Assembly: GCA_902610115.1 (NCBI GenBank)
Contig: CACLUK010000002.1
Span: 19,687 to 83,686 of the forward strand
Origin: an uncultured Pelagibacteraceae bacterium
GTDB lineage: Bacteria; Pseudomonadota; Alphaproteobacteria; Pelagibacterales; Pelagibacteraceae
Direction of reading: 5' to 3'
Length of the DNA stretch: 64,000 nt
In this document: positions 1 to 8,827 of the stretch, one piece after another
Position numbering within the stretch: the first letter of the stretch is position 1
Layout of the letters: every line of letters begins with the position of its first letter
Notes under the pieces: generated by a model
Told to the model about the DNA's origin: nothing
Seen by the model: only the letters and a program-made list of their open reading frames with translations
Database searches by the model: none
Program-made: the position numbers and the translations under genes

Positions 1-13
1 AAAGTATTTTTAG

Positions 14-1063
14 ATGAATTTTGCATTAATTACAGGATCATGTGGATTGGTAGGGTCTGAGTCTTCTTTATTTTTTGCAAAAAAAAAATTTAAAATTTTA
101 GGTATTGATAATAATTCAAGAAAGTTTTTTTTTGGAAAAGACGGTGATGTTACATGGGTAAAAAATTACATTAAAAAGAATATCAAAAATTATAATCATT
201 TTAATATAGACATAAGAAATTATTCAGCATTAAAAAAAGTTTTTTCAAGATATAAAAAAAATATAAAGGTAATAATACATGCTGCTGCTCAGCCCTCACA
301 TGATTGGGCAAGAAATAACGCATTTGTTGACTTTGATATCAACGCCAAAGGTACACTAAATTTATTAGAATTAACTAAAAAGTTCTGTCCTAATGCACCT
401 TTTATTTATATGTCTACGAATAAAGTTTATGGTGACAATCCAAACTTCCTTCCTTTAATAGAAAAAAAGACAAGATGGGAAATAAAAAATAATCACCGAT
501 TTAAAAAGGGAATAGACGAAACAATGTCTATAGATGGTTGCACTCATAGTTTTTTTGGAACTTCTAAATCTTACGCAGATCTGATTGTCCAAGAGTATGG
601 AAAAAATATTGGTTTAAGAACTGCTTGTTTCAGAGCTGGGTGTATAACTGGGCCTAACCATTCAGGAGCAAAACTTCACGGTTTCTTATCTTATTTAGTT
701 AAGATCTCACTAAAAAAACGGAAGTACACACTAATTGGTTATAAAGGTAAACAAGTAAGAGACAATATTCATAGCCATGATTTAGTATCCTGCTTTTGGG
801 AATTTTATAAAAAACCAAGATATGGAGAAGTTTATAATATTGGGGGGGGACGATATTCTAATTGCTCGATTTTAGAGGCATTGAATATGATTGAAGAATT
901 ATCGAATATCAAAATTAAAAGAAAATTTTTGAAAAATAACAGAGTAGGTGATCATATATGGTATATTTCGAACTTAAAAAAATTTAAAAAACACTACCCA
1001 AAATGGCGTCAAATTTATTCAACAAAAAAAATTATTAATGAACTTATTCATAAATATAAATGA
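14..1063 (+). CDS. NAD-dependent epimerase/dehydratase, CDP-paratose (tyvelose) 2-epimerase-like
   Basis: Extended short-chain dehydrogenase that probably interconverts a nucleotide-activated sugar for surface polysaccharide. A Rossmann glycine motif TGSCGLVG lies at residues 7-14, followed by an HAAAQPSHDWA segment near 89-99, STNKVYGD near 134-141 and the long block ITGPNHSGAKLHGFLSYLVK near 211-230. That block matches my memory of CDP-paratose 2-epimerase-type proteins. The usual catalytic YxxxK appears as FGTSK (residues 181-185), so the Tyr position holds Phe. I believe this occurs in the subfamily but could not check it. The length of 349 aa is normal. It overlaps the next glycosyltransferase gene by 26 bp, which suggests co-transcription in a surface-glycan cluster. 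The exact sugar substrate is inference. Confidence 0.8.
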   Translation: MNFALITGSCGLVGSESSLFFAKKKFKILGIDNNSRKFFFGKDGDVTWVKNYIKKNIKNYNHFNIDIRNYSALKKVFSRYKKNIKVIIHAAAQPSHDWARNNAFVDFDINAKGTLNLLELTKKFCPNAPFIYMSTNKVYGDNPNFLPLIEKKTRWEIKNNHRFKKGIDETMSIDGCTHSFFGTSKSYADLIVQEYGKNIGLRTACFRAGCITGPNHSGAKLHGFLSYLVKISLKKRKYTLIGYKGKQVRDNIHSHDLVSCFWEFYKKPRYGEVYNIGGGRYSNCSILEALNMIEELSNIKIKRKFLKNNRVGDHIWYISNLKKFKKHYPKWRQIYSTKKIINELIHKYK

Positions 1064-2273
1064 GGATTTTTTAAAAAATAAAAAAAAATTATATATATTT
1101 TTATTTTGTATAAGCTTTATTTCACGCGCCTTAGTCTCTTTTTATTTTGGTGACAGAAATTTAGAAAATGAATGGGCAATATTAGTAAGCAACCTTTATA
1201 ATAACAACGTTTTATCTATGCTTAAATTTGGAGATTTGATTGTTCCTAATTTATGGATGCCACCTGTTTATGCATATTTTATTTATTTGCATGCACTTAT
1301 ATTTGGAATGGGCGAAAATTTAGCTGACTACATTATTGCCAGTCAAATTTTAGTTTCCTCATTAACAACAATCATTTTTTTTAAAATTATATCCCAATTT
1401 TGTTCTAACAAAATATCGTTAGGTGGAGCAATAATATTTTCTATTTTTCCTTTAATAGTTTATTCAGCAAGTCAAATTTCATCAGTTACAATATATCTTT
1501 TTTTATTATTACTTTTCATCCTACTGATATTAAATTTAATTAATCAGAGCTTCAAAACCTACTGGCACTATTTAATTATTGGTTTTTTGGCTGGAATTTT
1601 AATACTTACAAGGAGAGACTTTATATTAATTTATTTTTTTTCAATTTTTTATTCCTTCATATTTTTCAAAGTTCAACTCAAAAAAATTTTTCTAATTTTA
1701 ATAGTAACTTCCATAACAATTTCGCCTTATCTTGTACGAAATTATGTTTCGTTCAATAAGTTTATAATTCATTCGGGGTTTGGCTATAATTTATGGAAAG
1801 CGTACAATGTAAACGCAAAAGTTGAGGGATATTATGAAGAATCAGACGAATTAAAATATAAGATAAGTCTAGTTAAAAAAGATATCAATTATAGAATAAA
1901 TGAGGACAAAATTTATCTAGATGAAGCAAAAAAATTTATTATACAAAATCCAAGAGAAACTATCACTCTTTTTTTTAAAAGGCTTTTTTCAATTTTTTTT
2001 ATTGATCTAGAGTCTACTCAAAAAAATTATTATAACGTTTTACACATTGCTCCGAACATATTAATTGCAATTTTTTCTTTAGTAGGGTTTATAATTTGCA
2101 ACAAAAAAGACTCTAAACTTAATTATTTAATTTTGTTGATGCTAGTTTTATTGATGGTTTATTCTTTATTTGCTCTTCTGCCAAGGTATAAGATTTATAT
2201 CATACCATTTCAGATATTGTTAACCTTAAAATTCTTTGAGTATTTTTTAAAAAAATTAAGTAAAAATTATTAG
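1038..2273 (+). CDS. GT-C fold membrane glycosyltransferase (GT39/ArnT-like)
   Basis: Polytopic membrane protein of 411 aa with about ten hydrophobic segments. After the first segment comes a periplasmic-type loop with DRNLENEW, where the acidic residues resemble the metal/lipid-sugar binding motif of GT-C enzymes. WMPPVYAYFIYLHALIFG follows, also typical of dolichyl/undecaprenyl-phosphate sugar transferases. A basic segment near 190-193 (LTRRD) and a soluble-looking loop around 260-300 precede the last membrane helices. It starts inside the end of the epimerase gene and its 3' end overlaps the convergent methyltransferase by 18 bp. It probably transfers a sugar from a polyprenyl phosphate carrier at the outer face of the inner membrane; donor and acceptor cannot be told from the sequence. 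Confidence 0.7.
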   Translation: MNLFININEDFLKNKKKLYIFLFCISFISRALVSFYFGDRNLENEWAILVSNLYNNNVLSMLKFGDLIVPNLWMPPVYAYFIYLHALIFGMGENLADYIIASQILVSSLTTIIFFKIISQFCSNKISLGGAIIFSIFPLIVYSASQISSVTIYLFLLLLFILLILNLINQSFKTYWHYLIIGFLAGILILTRRDFILIYFFSIFYSFIFFKVQLKKIFLILIVTSITISPYLVRNYVSFNKFIIHSGFGYNLWKAYNVNAKVEGYYEESDELKYKISLVKKDINYRINEDKIYLDEAKKFIIQNPRETITLFFKRLFSIFFIDLESTQKNYYNVLHIAPNILIAIFSLVGFIICNKKDSKLNYLILLMLVLLMVYSLFALLPRYKIYIIPFQILLTLKFFEYFLKKLSKNY

Positions 2274-3068
2274 TTGCCCACTTTGAGTTTGGATGCCTTT
2301 GTCTAAATCTATTTTTAGATCTCTGACTGCTTTTTTCACACCGTCCTGATTAATTAGATTATAATCATCAAATAGAATTATAGCATTATTTTCGAGTCTA
2401 TCTTTTATAAAGTTAAATGTATCAATAGTTGATTGATAAAGATCAAAGTCTAAATGGACAAAGCTAAACTTTAAATTTTTAATTTTATTCATATCATTGT
2501 CTTTAAGTTCTGGAAAATACCCAACCAAAGTCATTAATTTTGAATTTTTTTCAGATAAAATTTTATTCAAGTTTTCAGTCATTTGTTCATGATTAAAATC
2601 TCTAAATCTAGTTTTTTTGGTAAAAGGCTTATATTTTCCATGATAATGTTCATCATATTTTGTAATGTTTTTTTTAATTTCTTCTGCATATAAGCCAAAA
2701 CTGTCAACTGAAAAAACATGAGTATCTTTTTTTATAAATTTAGAAATAGTTGTTAAACCTGCCCCTCTATCTGTACCAAACTCTATTACATTTGTTTGCT
2801 TGCCTTCAAAAATTTTATTATGTAGTTTAATAAGTTGATAAACGGTAAAATTTCTCTCTTTGTCTTGTGAAGACTTTTTTTTTATTTCATTCCAATTTTT
2901 AAGAAATTCATCTGGATAATCAATTTGAACACCTAAAAAATATTTTCTTAAATTCCAGAAGAATTGTGATAACCATAAAATGATTATCATTTGCTGCTTT
3001 TCACTAAATAGTCTTCCGACTAAAGATCTAATTTTTTTAAAACTCATAAAGTATTCATTTGCATACAA
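2256..3068 (-). CDS. TylF/macrocin-O-methyltransferase family protein
   Basis: Class I SAM-dependent methyltransferase, 270 aa. The SAM-binding loop reads VIEFGTDRGAGLTT near residues 94-107, and the TylF-type acidic metal motif appears as HLDFDLYQST with a later ILFDDYN. Such enzymes usually methylate hydroxyls on sugars, which fits the neighbouring glycan genes. The first residues (MYANEYFM) may not be translated; a second in-frame Met at residue 8 (MSFKKIRSL) is an equally good start at about 3047. The gene is convergent with and overlaps the glycosyltransferase at its 3' end. No terminator is visible between them. The sugar substrate is unknown. Confidence 0.75.
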   Translation of the reverse strand: MYANEYFMSFKKIRSLVGRLFSEKQQMIIILWLSQFFWNLRKYFLGVQIDYPDEFLKNWNEIKKKSSQDKERNFTVYQLIKLHNKIFEGKQTNVIEFGTDRGAGLTTISKFIKKDTHVFSVDSFGLYAEEIKKNITKYDEHYHGKYKPFTKKTRFRDFNHEQMTENLNKILSEKNSKLMTLVGYFPELKDNDMNKIKNLKFSFVHLDFDLYQSTIDTFNFIKDRLENNAIILFDDYNLINQDGVKKAVRDLKIDLDKGIQTQSGQLIIFT

Positions 3069-3130
3069 GTTTTCTTAATTTAATTCAATTAACGAAAAAA
3101 TAATAAACTAAAAATGATATTATTGATAAG

Positions 3131-3207
3131 TGGTGCGCCTGCTAGGATTTGAACCCAGAACCTCCTGGTCCGTAGCCAAGCGCTCTATCCAGTTGAGCTA
3201 CAGGCGC
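3131..3207 (-). tRNA. tRNA-Arg (ACG)
   Basis: The reverse complement folds as a complete cloverleaf. The acceptor GCGCCTG pairs with CAGGCGC, the D-arm contains AGCTCAACTGGATAGAGC, and the anticodon stem CTTGG/CCAGG encloses loop CTACGGA with anticodon ACG. The T-arm carries GGTTCAAATCC. The 3' CCA is encoded. The first anticodon A would normally be edited to inosine so that the tRNA reads CGN codons. Confidence 0.95.
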
Positions 3208-3276
3208 TTTAACTAATTATCTTTTTTTATTTTAAATTAAATTTCATGATATAAGTATCATAATTTCACGTAAAAA

Positions 3277-4600
3277 ATGAATTTATTTTCTAAAGCTAAT
3301 ATATCAAAAGAAAACTTTTTAAGTATTTTAGTGGCTCTCCTGCCATTAAGTTTTATTGCGGGTAACTTAATTATTAATTTTAATTTAATATTATTGATTT
3401 TATTTTCCTTAATACTTTTTAATAAAGACGTGTTTACAATTAAATTTTATATTTTAGACAAACTTTTATTTTTTTATTTTTTTCTAGTAATTTTTACTGC
3501 CTTTATAAATGATTTTGAATTTTACAAAAACGATATTCTTTGGAGAGGTTATTTCCCAACGACTATAAAATCATTTTTTTTCTTAAAGTATCTTTTACTT
3601 TATCTTGTACTAAGATTTTTAGTAGAAAAAAATTTTCTAAATCTAAAATATTTTTTCATTTCATGTTTGTTTGCATCATTATTTGTGTGTTTCGATATTT
3701 TTTATCAATTTTTTAATGGTAAAGATATTTTTGGTTTTTCGTCAGAAACTTCTGGAAGAAAGTTAGGAGGTCCTTTTGGTGACGAATTGATAGCAGGAGG
3801 CTACATACAAAGATTCTCTATCTTTGCATTTTTCACACTACCATTATTTTATTCTAAAAATTTCAAAAAAATAGCTAAATATTTAATACCAGTTTTTTTT
3901 ATCATATTTTTTGTAGGTATAATTATGTCAGGTAATAGAATGCCTTTATTACTTTTTTTATTAGCAGTTAGTTTAATAATAATTTTCCAGAAACAAACAA
4001 GAAAATTTTTAGTTCCCTTTGTCGTAATTTTTTCACTAATATTTTTTTTAATTATAAGCGTTAATACAAAGATTAAAAATAATTTTTTAAATTTTTATGT
4101 TCAGATTTCAAATATGAAAACGATTATAGTTGGTGATGAATCTAATTATCAAAATATCCCCCAGTACTTTAAAGAGTTCAGTACTTTTTATGAAACTTGG
4201 TTGTTAAATAAATATATTGGAGGTGGTATTAAAAATTTTAGATACTACTGTCATGAACGTCCTAATATAGATAAAAATTCAAATTTTATTTGTAATATGC
4301 ATCCACATAATTATTATCTTGAAATTTTGACAGAGACCGGTTTTTTTGGGTTTGTTGTTTTAATCAGCATTTTATTATCAATTCTATATCTGTCCTTTTA
4401 TAATAAATATTTTTCAAAATCTTCTTTAACGGATAATAACTTAATAATTCCATTTATTTTTCTATTTATTGTAGAAATTTTCCCATTAAAAAGTACAGGA
4501 AGTTTTTTTTACCACAGGAAATACTACCTATTTATTCTTAATAATTGGAATACTTGTGGGTATTATAAGAAGTGAAAATAGATTTGAAAAACACACTTAA
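3277..4600 (+). pseudogene. waaL: O-antigen ligase (Wzy_C/WaaL family), frameshifted near its 3' end
   Basis: Multi-pass membrane protein of the WaaL/Wzy_C family, which joins polymerised O-antigen to lipid A-core in the periplasm. It has about ten hydrophobic segments and a large periplasmic loop ending in the family motif MHPHNYYLEILTETGFFG. The annotated ORF stops at 4575 after an implausible hydrophilic tail. A run of eight T at 4503-4510 explains this: with seven T the frame continues as SFFTTGNTTYLFLIIGILVG and stops at 4600, which restores the normal last transmembrane helix. The gene therefore carries a one-base insertion. This may be a sequencing error, a recent mutation or a phase-variable tract. 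Only the last 30 or so residues are affected, so partial function is possible. Function is inferred from the family. Confidence 0.8.
4503..4510 (+). other. T8 homopolymer at the frameshift in the O-antigen ligase gene
   Basis: Eight consecutive T lie between the codons for TGS and the conserved TTGN-like tail. Seven T would keep the reading frame open to 4600. Confidence 0.85.
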
Positions 4601-4617
4601 TTTTACTAATTTGTTTT

Positions 4618-5790
4618 ATGAAAGAAATATTAATCACATCAGCGCTTAGAACGCCTGTGGGCTCAATAAATAAATCTCTTAAGAATATACCAGCAGACGA
4701 ATTAGGGGCTGCAGTTATAACTGCATCCACAGAAAAATTAAAAATTCAAAAAGATCAGATTGATGAGGTTATAATGGGGCAAGTTTTAACTGGGGGCACT
4801 GGTCAGAACCCTGCTAGACAAGCTGCTTTTAGAGCGGGGATACCAAAAGAAAAACCTTCATATATTGTTAATCAAGTTTGTGGGTCTGGAATTAGATCTG
4901 TGGCTTCAGCATTTCAAAGCATAAAATCTGGGGACAATCATATTGTAATTGCTGGAGGGCAAGAAAGTATGTCTTTGGCGCCACATACTATTCATCTAAG
5001 AGACGGAAAAAAACTAGGTGATACTGAACTTATAGACTCAATGATAAAGGATGGACTATGGGATGCTTTTCATGGATATCATATGGGTATCACAGCAGAA
5101 AATGTTGCAGAAAAATTTCAAGTTACAAGGGATGAACAAGATAAATTTGCTTTGAAATCTCAGGAAAAGGCAATTAAGGCTCAAAAAGCCGATAAATTTA
5201 AAGACGAGATAATAAAATTTAAAATAAAAACTAAAAATACTGAAGTGGATTTTTTAAAGGATGAGCATCCAAGAGAAGGTATAAATCTAGAAGCTTTATC
5301 AAGATTAAAACCAGTCTTTAAAAAAGACGGAACTGTGACTGCAGGCAACGCCTCTGGAATAAATGATGGGGCTGCCGCTGTAACTTTGATGTCAGACACT
5401 GAAGCAAAAAAAAGAGATTTAAAAAAATTGGTATCAATTAAATCATGGGCAAGTTGTGGTGTTGATCCAGCATTGATGGGGACTGGTCCAATACCCTCCA
5501 CGAAAAAAGCTTTAGATATAGCTGGTTGGTCAGTAAAAGACGTCGATCTATTTGAAATTAATGAAGCGTTTGCGGCTCAAAGTTTAGCAGTGGTGAAAAC
5601 TCTTTCTATTCCTGAAGAAAAAGTAAATGTTAATGGCGGTGCGATTGCAATAGGTCATCCTATCGGAGCATCTGGAACAAGGATACTTGTTACACTTATT
5701 CATGAAATGATAAAAAGGGATGTAAAAAAAGGTTTAGCAACTCTTTGTATCGGTGGAGGAATGGGTATTGCAATGTGTATTGAAAGATAA
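4618..5790 (+). CDS. phaA: acetyl-CoA acetyltransferase (thiolase II)
   Basis: Biosynthetic-type thiolase, 390 aa, interconverting two acetyl-CoA with acetoacetyl-CoA plus CoA in the cytoplasm. The acyl-carrying cysteine sits in NQVCGSGIRSV (C88), the second active-site motif is GGAIAIGHPIGASG (H347), and the general-base cysteine is in LCIGGGMGIA (C377). Length and motifs are standard. It lies just upstream of a histone-deacetylase-family hydrolase on the same strand and opposite acetoacetyl-CoA synthetase, so thiolysis of acetoacetyl-CoA made from acetoacetate is the likely direction here. The alternative is supply of acetoacetyl-CoA for polyhydroxybutyrate, but no phaB or phaC is nearby. 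atoB is an equally fair name. Confidence 0.92.
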   Translation: MKEILITSALRTPVGSINKSLKNIPADELGAAVITASTEKLKIQKDQIDEVIMGQVLTGGTGQNPARQAAFRAGIPKEKPSYIVNQVCGSGIRSVASAFQSIKSGDNHIVIAGGQESMSLAPHTIHLRDGKKLGDTELIDSMIKDGLWDAFHGYHMGITAENVAEKFQVTRDEQDKFALKSQEKAIKAQKADKFKDEIIKFKIKTKNTEVDFLKDEHPREGINLEALSRLKPVFKKDGTVTAGNASGINDGAAAVTLMSDTEAKKRDLKKLVSIKSWASCGVDPALMGTGPIPSTKKALDIAGWSVKDVDLFEINEAFAAQSLAVVKTLSIPEEKVNVNGGAIAIGHPIGASGTRILVTLIHEMIKRDVKKGLATLCIGGGMGIAMCIER

Positions 5791-5804
5791 AATATTATCT
5801 TTTA

Positions 5805-6698
5805 ATGGAACTGCCAATTATAAATCATCCTGACTATGTTGCAAAAATAAATGATGATAATAAGTTTCCTATAAAAAAATTTGGTGCTTTAGCAAACCAT
5901 CTACTTGAGAAAAAAGTTGTAAAAAAATTTTATACACCGAAAGAATGCTCGATTGAAACAATGAAAACTTCTCATTCTTTAAAGTATATAAATGATATCA
6001 AAAATAAAACGCTAAATATCCAAGCACAAAAAAAGATTGGTTTTCCCATAAATGATAGTGTCGTAAGAAGATCTTTTGTTGCTACTGGTGGAACAGTTCT
6101 TGCAAGCAAACTTGCATTAGAATCAAAACTTGCCTGCAATACTGCAGGCGGTAGTCATCATGCTACTTTTGATTTCGGAGCAGGGTATTGTGTTTTTAAT
6201 GATACTGCTGTTGCTGCTAATTACTTAAAAAATAAAAAGTATGTAAAAAAAATCCTGATATTAGACTTAGATGTACATCAAGGTAATGGTAATTCAGAAA
6301 TATTTCAAAAAGATAAAGATGTTTTAACTTTTAGTATGCATTGTGCTTCAAATTATCCTGCCAAAAAATCTAAAAGTGATATAGATGTCGAACTTCAAGA
6401 CAATATGGAAGATAAAGAATACCTTAATATTTTAAACAAAAATTTAAAAAAGTTGGATAGTAATACTTTTGACTTTGTTTTCTATATTGCAGGGGTTGAT
6501 ATTCATCATGAAGATAGACTGGGTAAACTTAAAATAACAGACGAGGGTGTTAATAAAAGAGATCAAATAGTAATTGAAAATTTTTATTCGAAAAATATTC
6601 CTTTATGTGGTGTTCTTGGCGGCGGATATAATAAAAGTTTTGAAAAACTTATTGCGCTTCATTCAATGTTACACAAAAACTGCGCTGAATATTTTTGA
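5805..6698 (+). CDS. histone deacetylase family protein (zinc hydrolase)
   Basis: Arginase/deacetylase-fold hydrolase, 297 aa. The paired histidines are in AGGSHHATFDFGAGYC (H118/H119). Zinc-ligand motifs are ILDLDVHQGNGN near 153-162 (D156/H158) and AGVDIHHEDRLG further on, and the C-terminal glycine loop is VLGGGYNKS. Bacterial members deacetylate small acetylated amines or lysines, including AcuC-like regulators of acetyl-CoA synthetase. It sits 14 bp after the thiolase gene, so the two are probably one transcript. Its link to acetate/acetoacetate metabolism, for example deacetylation of the nearby acyl-CoA synthetase, is a guess from context. Confidence 0.85.
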   Translation: MELPIINHPDYVAKINDDNKFPIKKFGALANHLLEKKVVKKFYTPKECSIETMKTSHSLKYINDIKNKTLNIQAQKKIGFPINDSVVRRSFVATGGTVLASKLALESKLACNTAGGSHHATFDFGAGYCVFNDTAVAANYLKNKKYVKKILILDLDVHQGNGNSEIFQKDKDVLTFSMHCASNYPAKKSKSDIDVELQDNMEDKEYLNILNKNLKKLDSNTFDFVFYIAGVDIHHEDRLGKLKITDEGVNKRDQIVIENFYSKNIPLCGVLGGGYNKSFEKLIALHSMLHKNCAEYF

Positions 6699-6705
6699 TT
6701 GGTCC

Positions 6706-6741
6706 TGGCTCTAGATGACTTAAATTTAGGGACTAGAGCCA
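6706..6741. terminator. stem-loop between two convergent genes, terminator-like
   Basis: A perfect 9-bp inverted repeat (TGGCTCTAG and CTAGAGCCA) with an 18-base loop lies between the 3' ends of the deacetylase-family gene and acetoacetyl-CoA synthetase. Neither side has a long T-run, so it is not a classical intrinsic terminator. It may act as a bidirectional mRNA 3'-end stabiliser. Confidence 0.5.
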
Positions 6742-6798
6742 AGATTAAGATAAGTTTAGTAAATTTTAGAAACTAGTTTAATTAATATTTCTGACGCA

Positions 6799-8727
6799 CT
6801 ATAATTTTAGTTGCGGCAGATTTGCATAAAACTCGAGGGACTCAGGATTGGCTATAGCTTCTTTATTGTTTATTTTTTCACCGTTAATCACTTGTCGCAC
6901 AGCTAACTCTACAATTTTTCCACTTTTAGTTCTTGGAATCTCTGGAGCTTCAATTATCATCGCAGGAACATGTTTAGGAGAACAATTTTTTCTTATTTTA
7001 GATTTTATTAGCTTAATTTTTTCTTCGTCTAATTTCTGATTATCTTTAGTTGTAACAAACAAGATAATTCTTACATCATCATTAAATTCTTGGCCCACAA
7101 CCAGACCTTCAGTGATAAAGTCAATATCTTCTACTTGCTGGTAAATTTCAGAGGTTCCAATTCTTACTCCTCCTGGATTTAAAGTAGCATCAGATCTACC
7201 ACGCATAATAAATCCATTGTTTTCAGTTCTCTCAATAAAATCTCCATGATGCCAAATATTTTTGTATCTAGCGAAGTATGCTTTATGATATTTATTACCA
7301 TCATCATCTCCCCAAAACTTTACTGGCATAGATGGAAAAGGTTGTTTAACAACTAGTTCTCCTTTTTCTCCATCTTTTGTACTTCTCCCATTATCTGTAA
7401 AAACATCAACATCGATCCCTAAACTTTGTCCTTGAATTTCTCCTTTATGGACATTTGAAAAAAGATTTCCAAGTACTAAACATCCAACTAAATCTGTCCC
7501 ACCGGCGATCGAAGCTAGGTGAACATCTTTCTTAATATTGTCATATACATATTTAAAACTTTCCTCTGCTAACGGTGATCCAGTTGAAGTAATAATTTTT
7601 ACAGATTTTAGGTCTAAATTTTTACTTTCGTACTTTTCGTTTTTTAAATGGTCTATATATTTCGCGCTGACACCTAAGAGATTGATTTTTTTATTTTGGC
7701 AATATTCAAGAAGAACATCTATCTTAGGATAAACCGGGGCTCCATCATAAAGAAAAATTGATGATCCAGTCGCTAGTCCACCTACCAACCAATTCCACAT
7801 CATCCAGCCTGTTGTAGTATAATAAAATAGTTTTTCGTTTTCTCTAATATCACAATGAAGCATAAACTCTTTATTATGCTCAATTAAAACATTTCCTGAT
7901 CCGTGTGTAATACATTTTGGTTTTCCTGTAGTACCGCTAGAGAAAAGAATATAAATAGGATGATTAAATTCAAATCTTTCAAAAATCTCGTCTAAGTTAC
8001 TTTTTAAAGTCTCCTCAAAATCAACGAAATCTTTTAAGTTTTCTTTTTCTTTATTATTATAGTTGTATGCGACCACTTTCTTAATTGATGGTATATGCTT
8101 AAGAATTTCATCAATTTTATCTAAAATATTTATTTTTTTTCCATTGTAATAATAGTAATCGCAAGTAATAAGAACTTTTGGTTCAGTCTGTTTAAATCTA
8201 TCTACAACACCTTGAATTCCAAAATCTGGTGAACAAGAAGACCATATAATTCCATTTTTAGCACAAGCTAAAAAACAAATAATAGTTTCTATTTTATTTG
8301 GCACATAAGCTGCAACCCTATCTCCTTTTTGAAGATTAATTTTTTTGAGATATGATGAAAATCTACAAACCTTTTCATATAAATTATTCCAAGTTATATT
8401 TTCTTCAAAACCTTTTTCAGATAGAAAATTTATTGCTAATTCATCAGATTTTTTTTTTAAGATATTTTCTGTGTAGTTTAATTTTGAGTCTGAAAAAAAT
8501 TTTGTTTTATTAAAGGCCTTATTTTTTTGAATTACTTTGGATCCTTTATTTCCAATTATTTTTGAGTAATCCCAGAACTTTGACCAAAACTCTTCTGGAT
8601 TATCAATAGACCATTTCCAAATTTTTTTAAAATCATTTGATGATTTAAAATTTATAAATCTACAAAAATCGTTTAATAAAGAGTTGTCTTTTAGTTTTTC
8701 AGACGGTTGCCATAGTAGTTTATCCAT
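6799..8727 (-). CDS. acetoacetyl-CoA synthetase (acetoacetate-CoA ligase)
   Basis: ANL-superfamily acyl-CoA synthetase of 642 aa that adenylates acetoacetate with ATP and transfers it to CoA. The N-terminus MDKLLWQPSEK and the following helical region match acetoacetyl-CoA synthetases rather than acetyl-CoA synthetases. The phosphate-binding loop is ILFSSGTTGKPKCITHGSGN, and the C-terminal catalytic lysine is in RTKSGKIVE. With the thiolase at 4618 it would give acetoacetate to acetyl-CoA conversion. The start codon is supported by homology of the first residues. It sits in the 3' arm of a perfect 9-bp hairpin, described separately, which may limit translation. Confidence 0.9.
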   Translation of the reverse strand: MDKLLWQPSEKLKDNSLLNDFCRFINFKSSNDFKKIWKWSIDNPEEFWSKFWDYSKIIGNKGSKVIQKNKAFNKTKFFSDSKLNYTENILKKKSDELAINFLSEKGFEENITWNNLYEKVCRFSSYLKKINLQKGDRVAAYVPNKIETIICFLACAKNGIIWSSCSPDFGIQGVVDRFKQTEPKVLITCDYYYYNGKKINILDKIDEILKHIPSIKKVVAYNYNNKEKENLKDFVDFEETLKSNLDEIFERFEFNHPIYILFSSGTTGKPKCITHGSGNVLIEHNKEFMLHCDIRENEKLFYYTTTGWMMWNWLVGGLATGSSIFLYDGAPVYPKIDVLLEYCQNKKINLLGVSAKYIDHLKNEKYESKNLDLKSVKIITSTGSPLAEESFKYVYDNIKKDVHLASIAGGTDLVGCLVLGNLFSNVHKGEIQGQSLGIDVDVFTDNGRSTKDGEKGELVVKQPFPSMPVKFWGDDDGNKYHKAYFARYKNIWHHGDFIERTENNGFIMRGRSDATLNPGGVRIGTSEIYQQVEDIDFITEGLVVGQEFNDDVRIILFVTTKDNQKLDEEKIKLIKSKIRKNCSPKHVPAMIIEAPEIPRTKSGKIVELAVRQVINGEKINNKEAIANPESLEFYANLPQLKL

Positions 8728-8748
8728 AAAGGCTAATTTAGCCTTTAT
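8726..8748 (-). promoter_or_regulatory. hairpin enclosing the acetoacetyl-CoA synthetase start codon
   Basis: On the minus strand ATAAAGGCT, a 5-base loop and AGCCTTTAT form a perfect 9-bp stem, and the AT of the start ATG is the end of the 3' arm. The AAAGG that could serve as ribosome-binding site lies in the 5' arm. The stem would hide both elements in the mRNA, so it may be a translational control hairpin. This is inference from structure alone. Confidence 0.45.
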
Positions 8749-8777
8749 GAAATTATCTTAATAGATATTTTTTTAGT

Positions 8778-8827
8778 AGAAATTTCTGAACAATCTGCCC
8801 TTGATTGGTTCTGATTTCTCTTTTTTT
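8778..8827 (+). terminator. imperfect hairpin followed by T7, attenuator or sRNA terminator
   Basis: AGAAATTTCTGAACAATC pairs imperfectly with GATTGGTTCTGATTTCT across a 7-base loop, about 15 pairs with one bulged G, one T-T mismatch and a two-base bulge. CTTTTTTT follows on the plus strand. No plus-strand gene ends here, because the upstream gene is on the minus strand. The element is therefore either an attenuator in a long aceE leader or the 3' end of a small RNA. Confidence 0.45.

Noticed and set aside
1-13. End of an upstream gene (TAG at 11-13 just before the epimerase ATG)
   Set aside because: Only 13 bases are present, too few to support a coding call.
5181-5501. Minus-strand ORF of 106 aa inside the thiolase gene
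   Set aside because: Lies fully within a well-conserved gene and has no recognisable domain; it is a shadow frame. Other long shadow ORFs (for example 51959-52369 and 57503-57862) were left out for the same reason.
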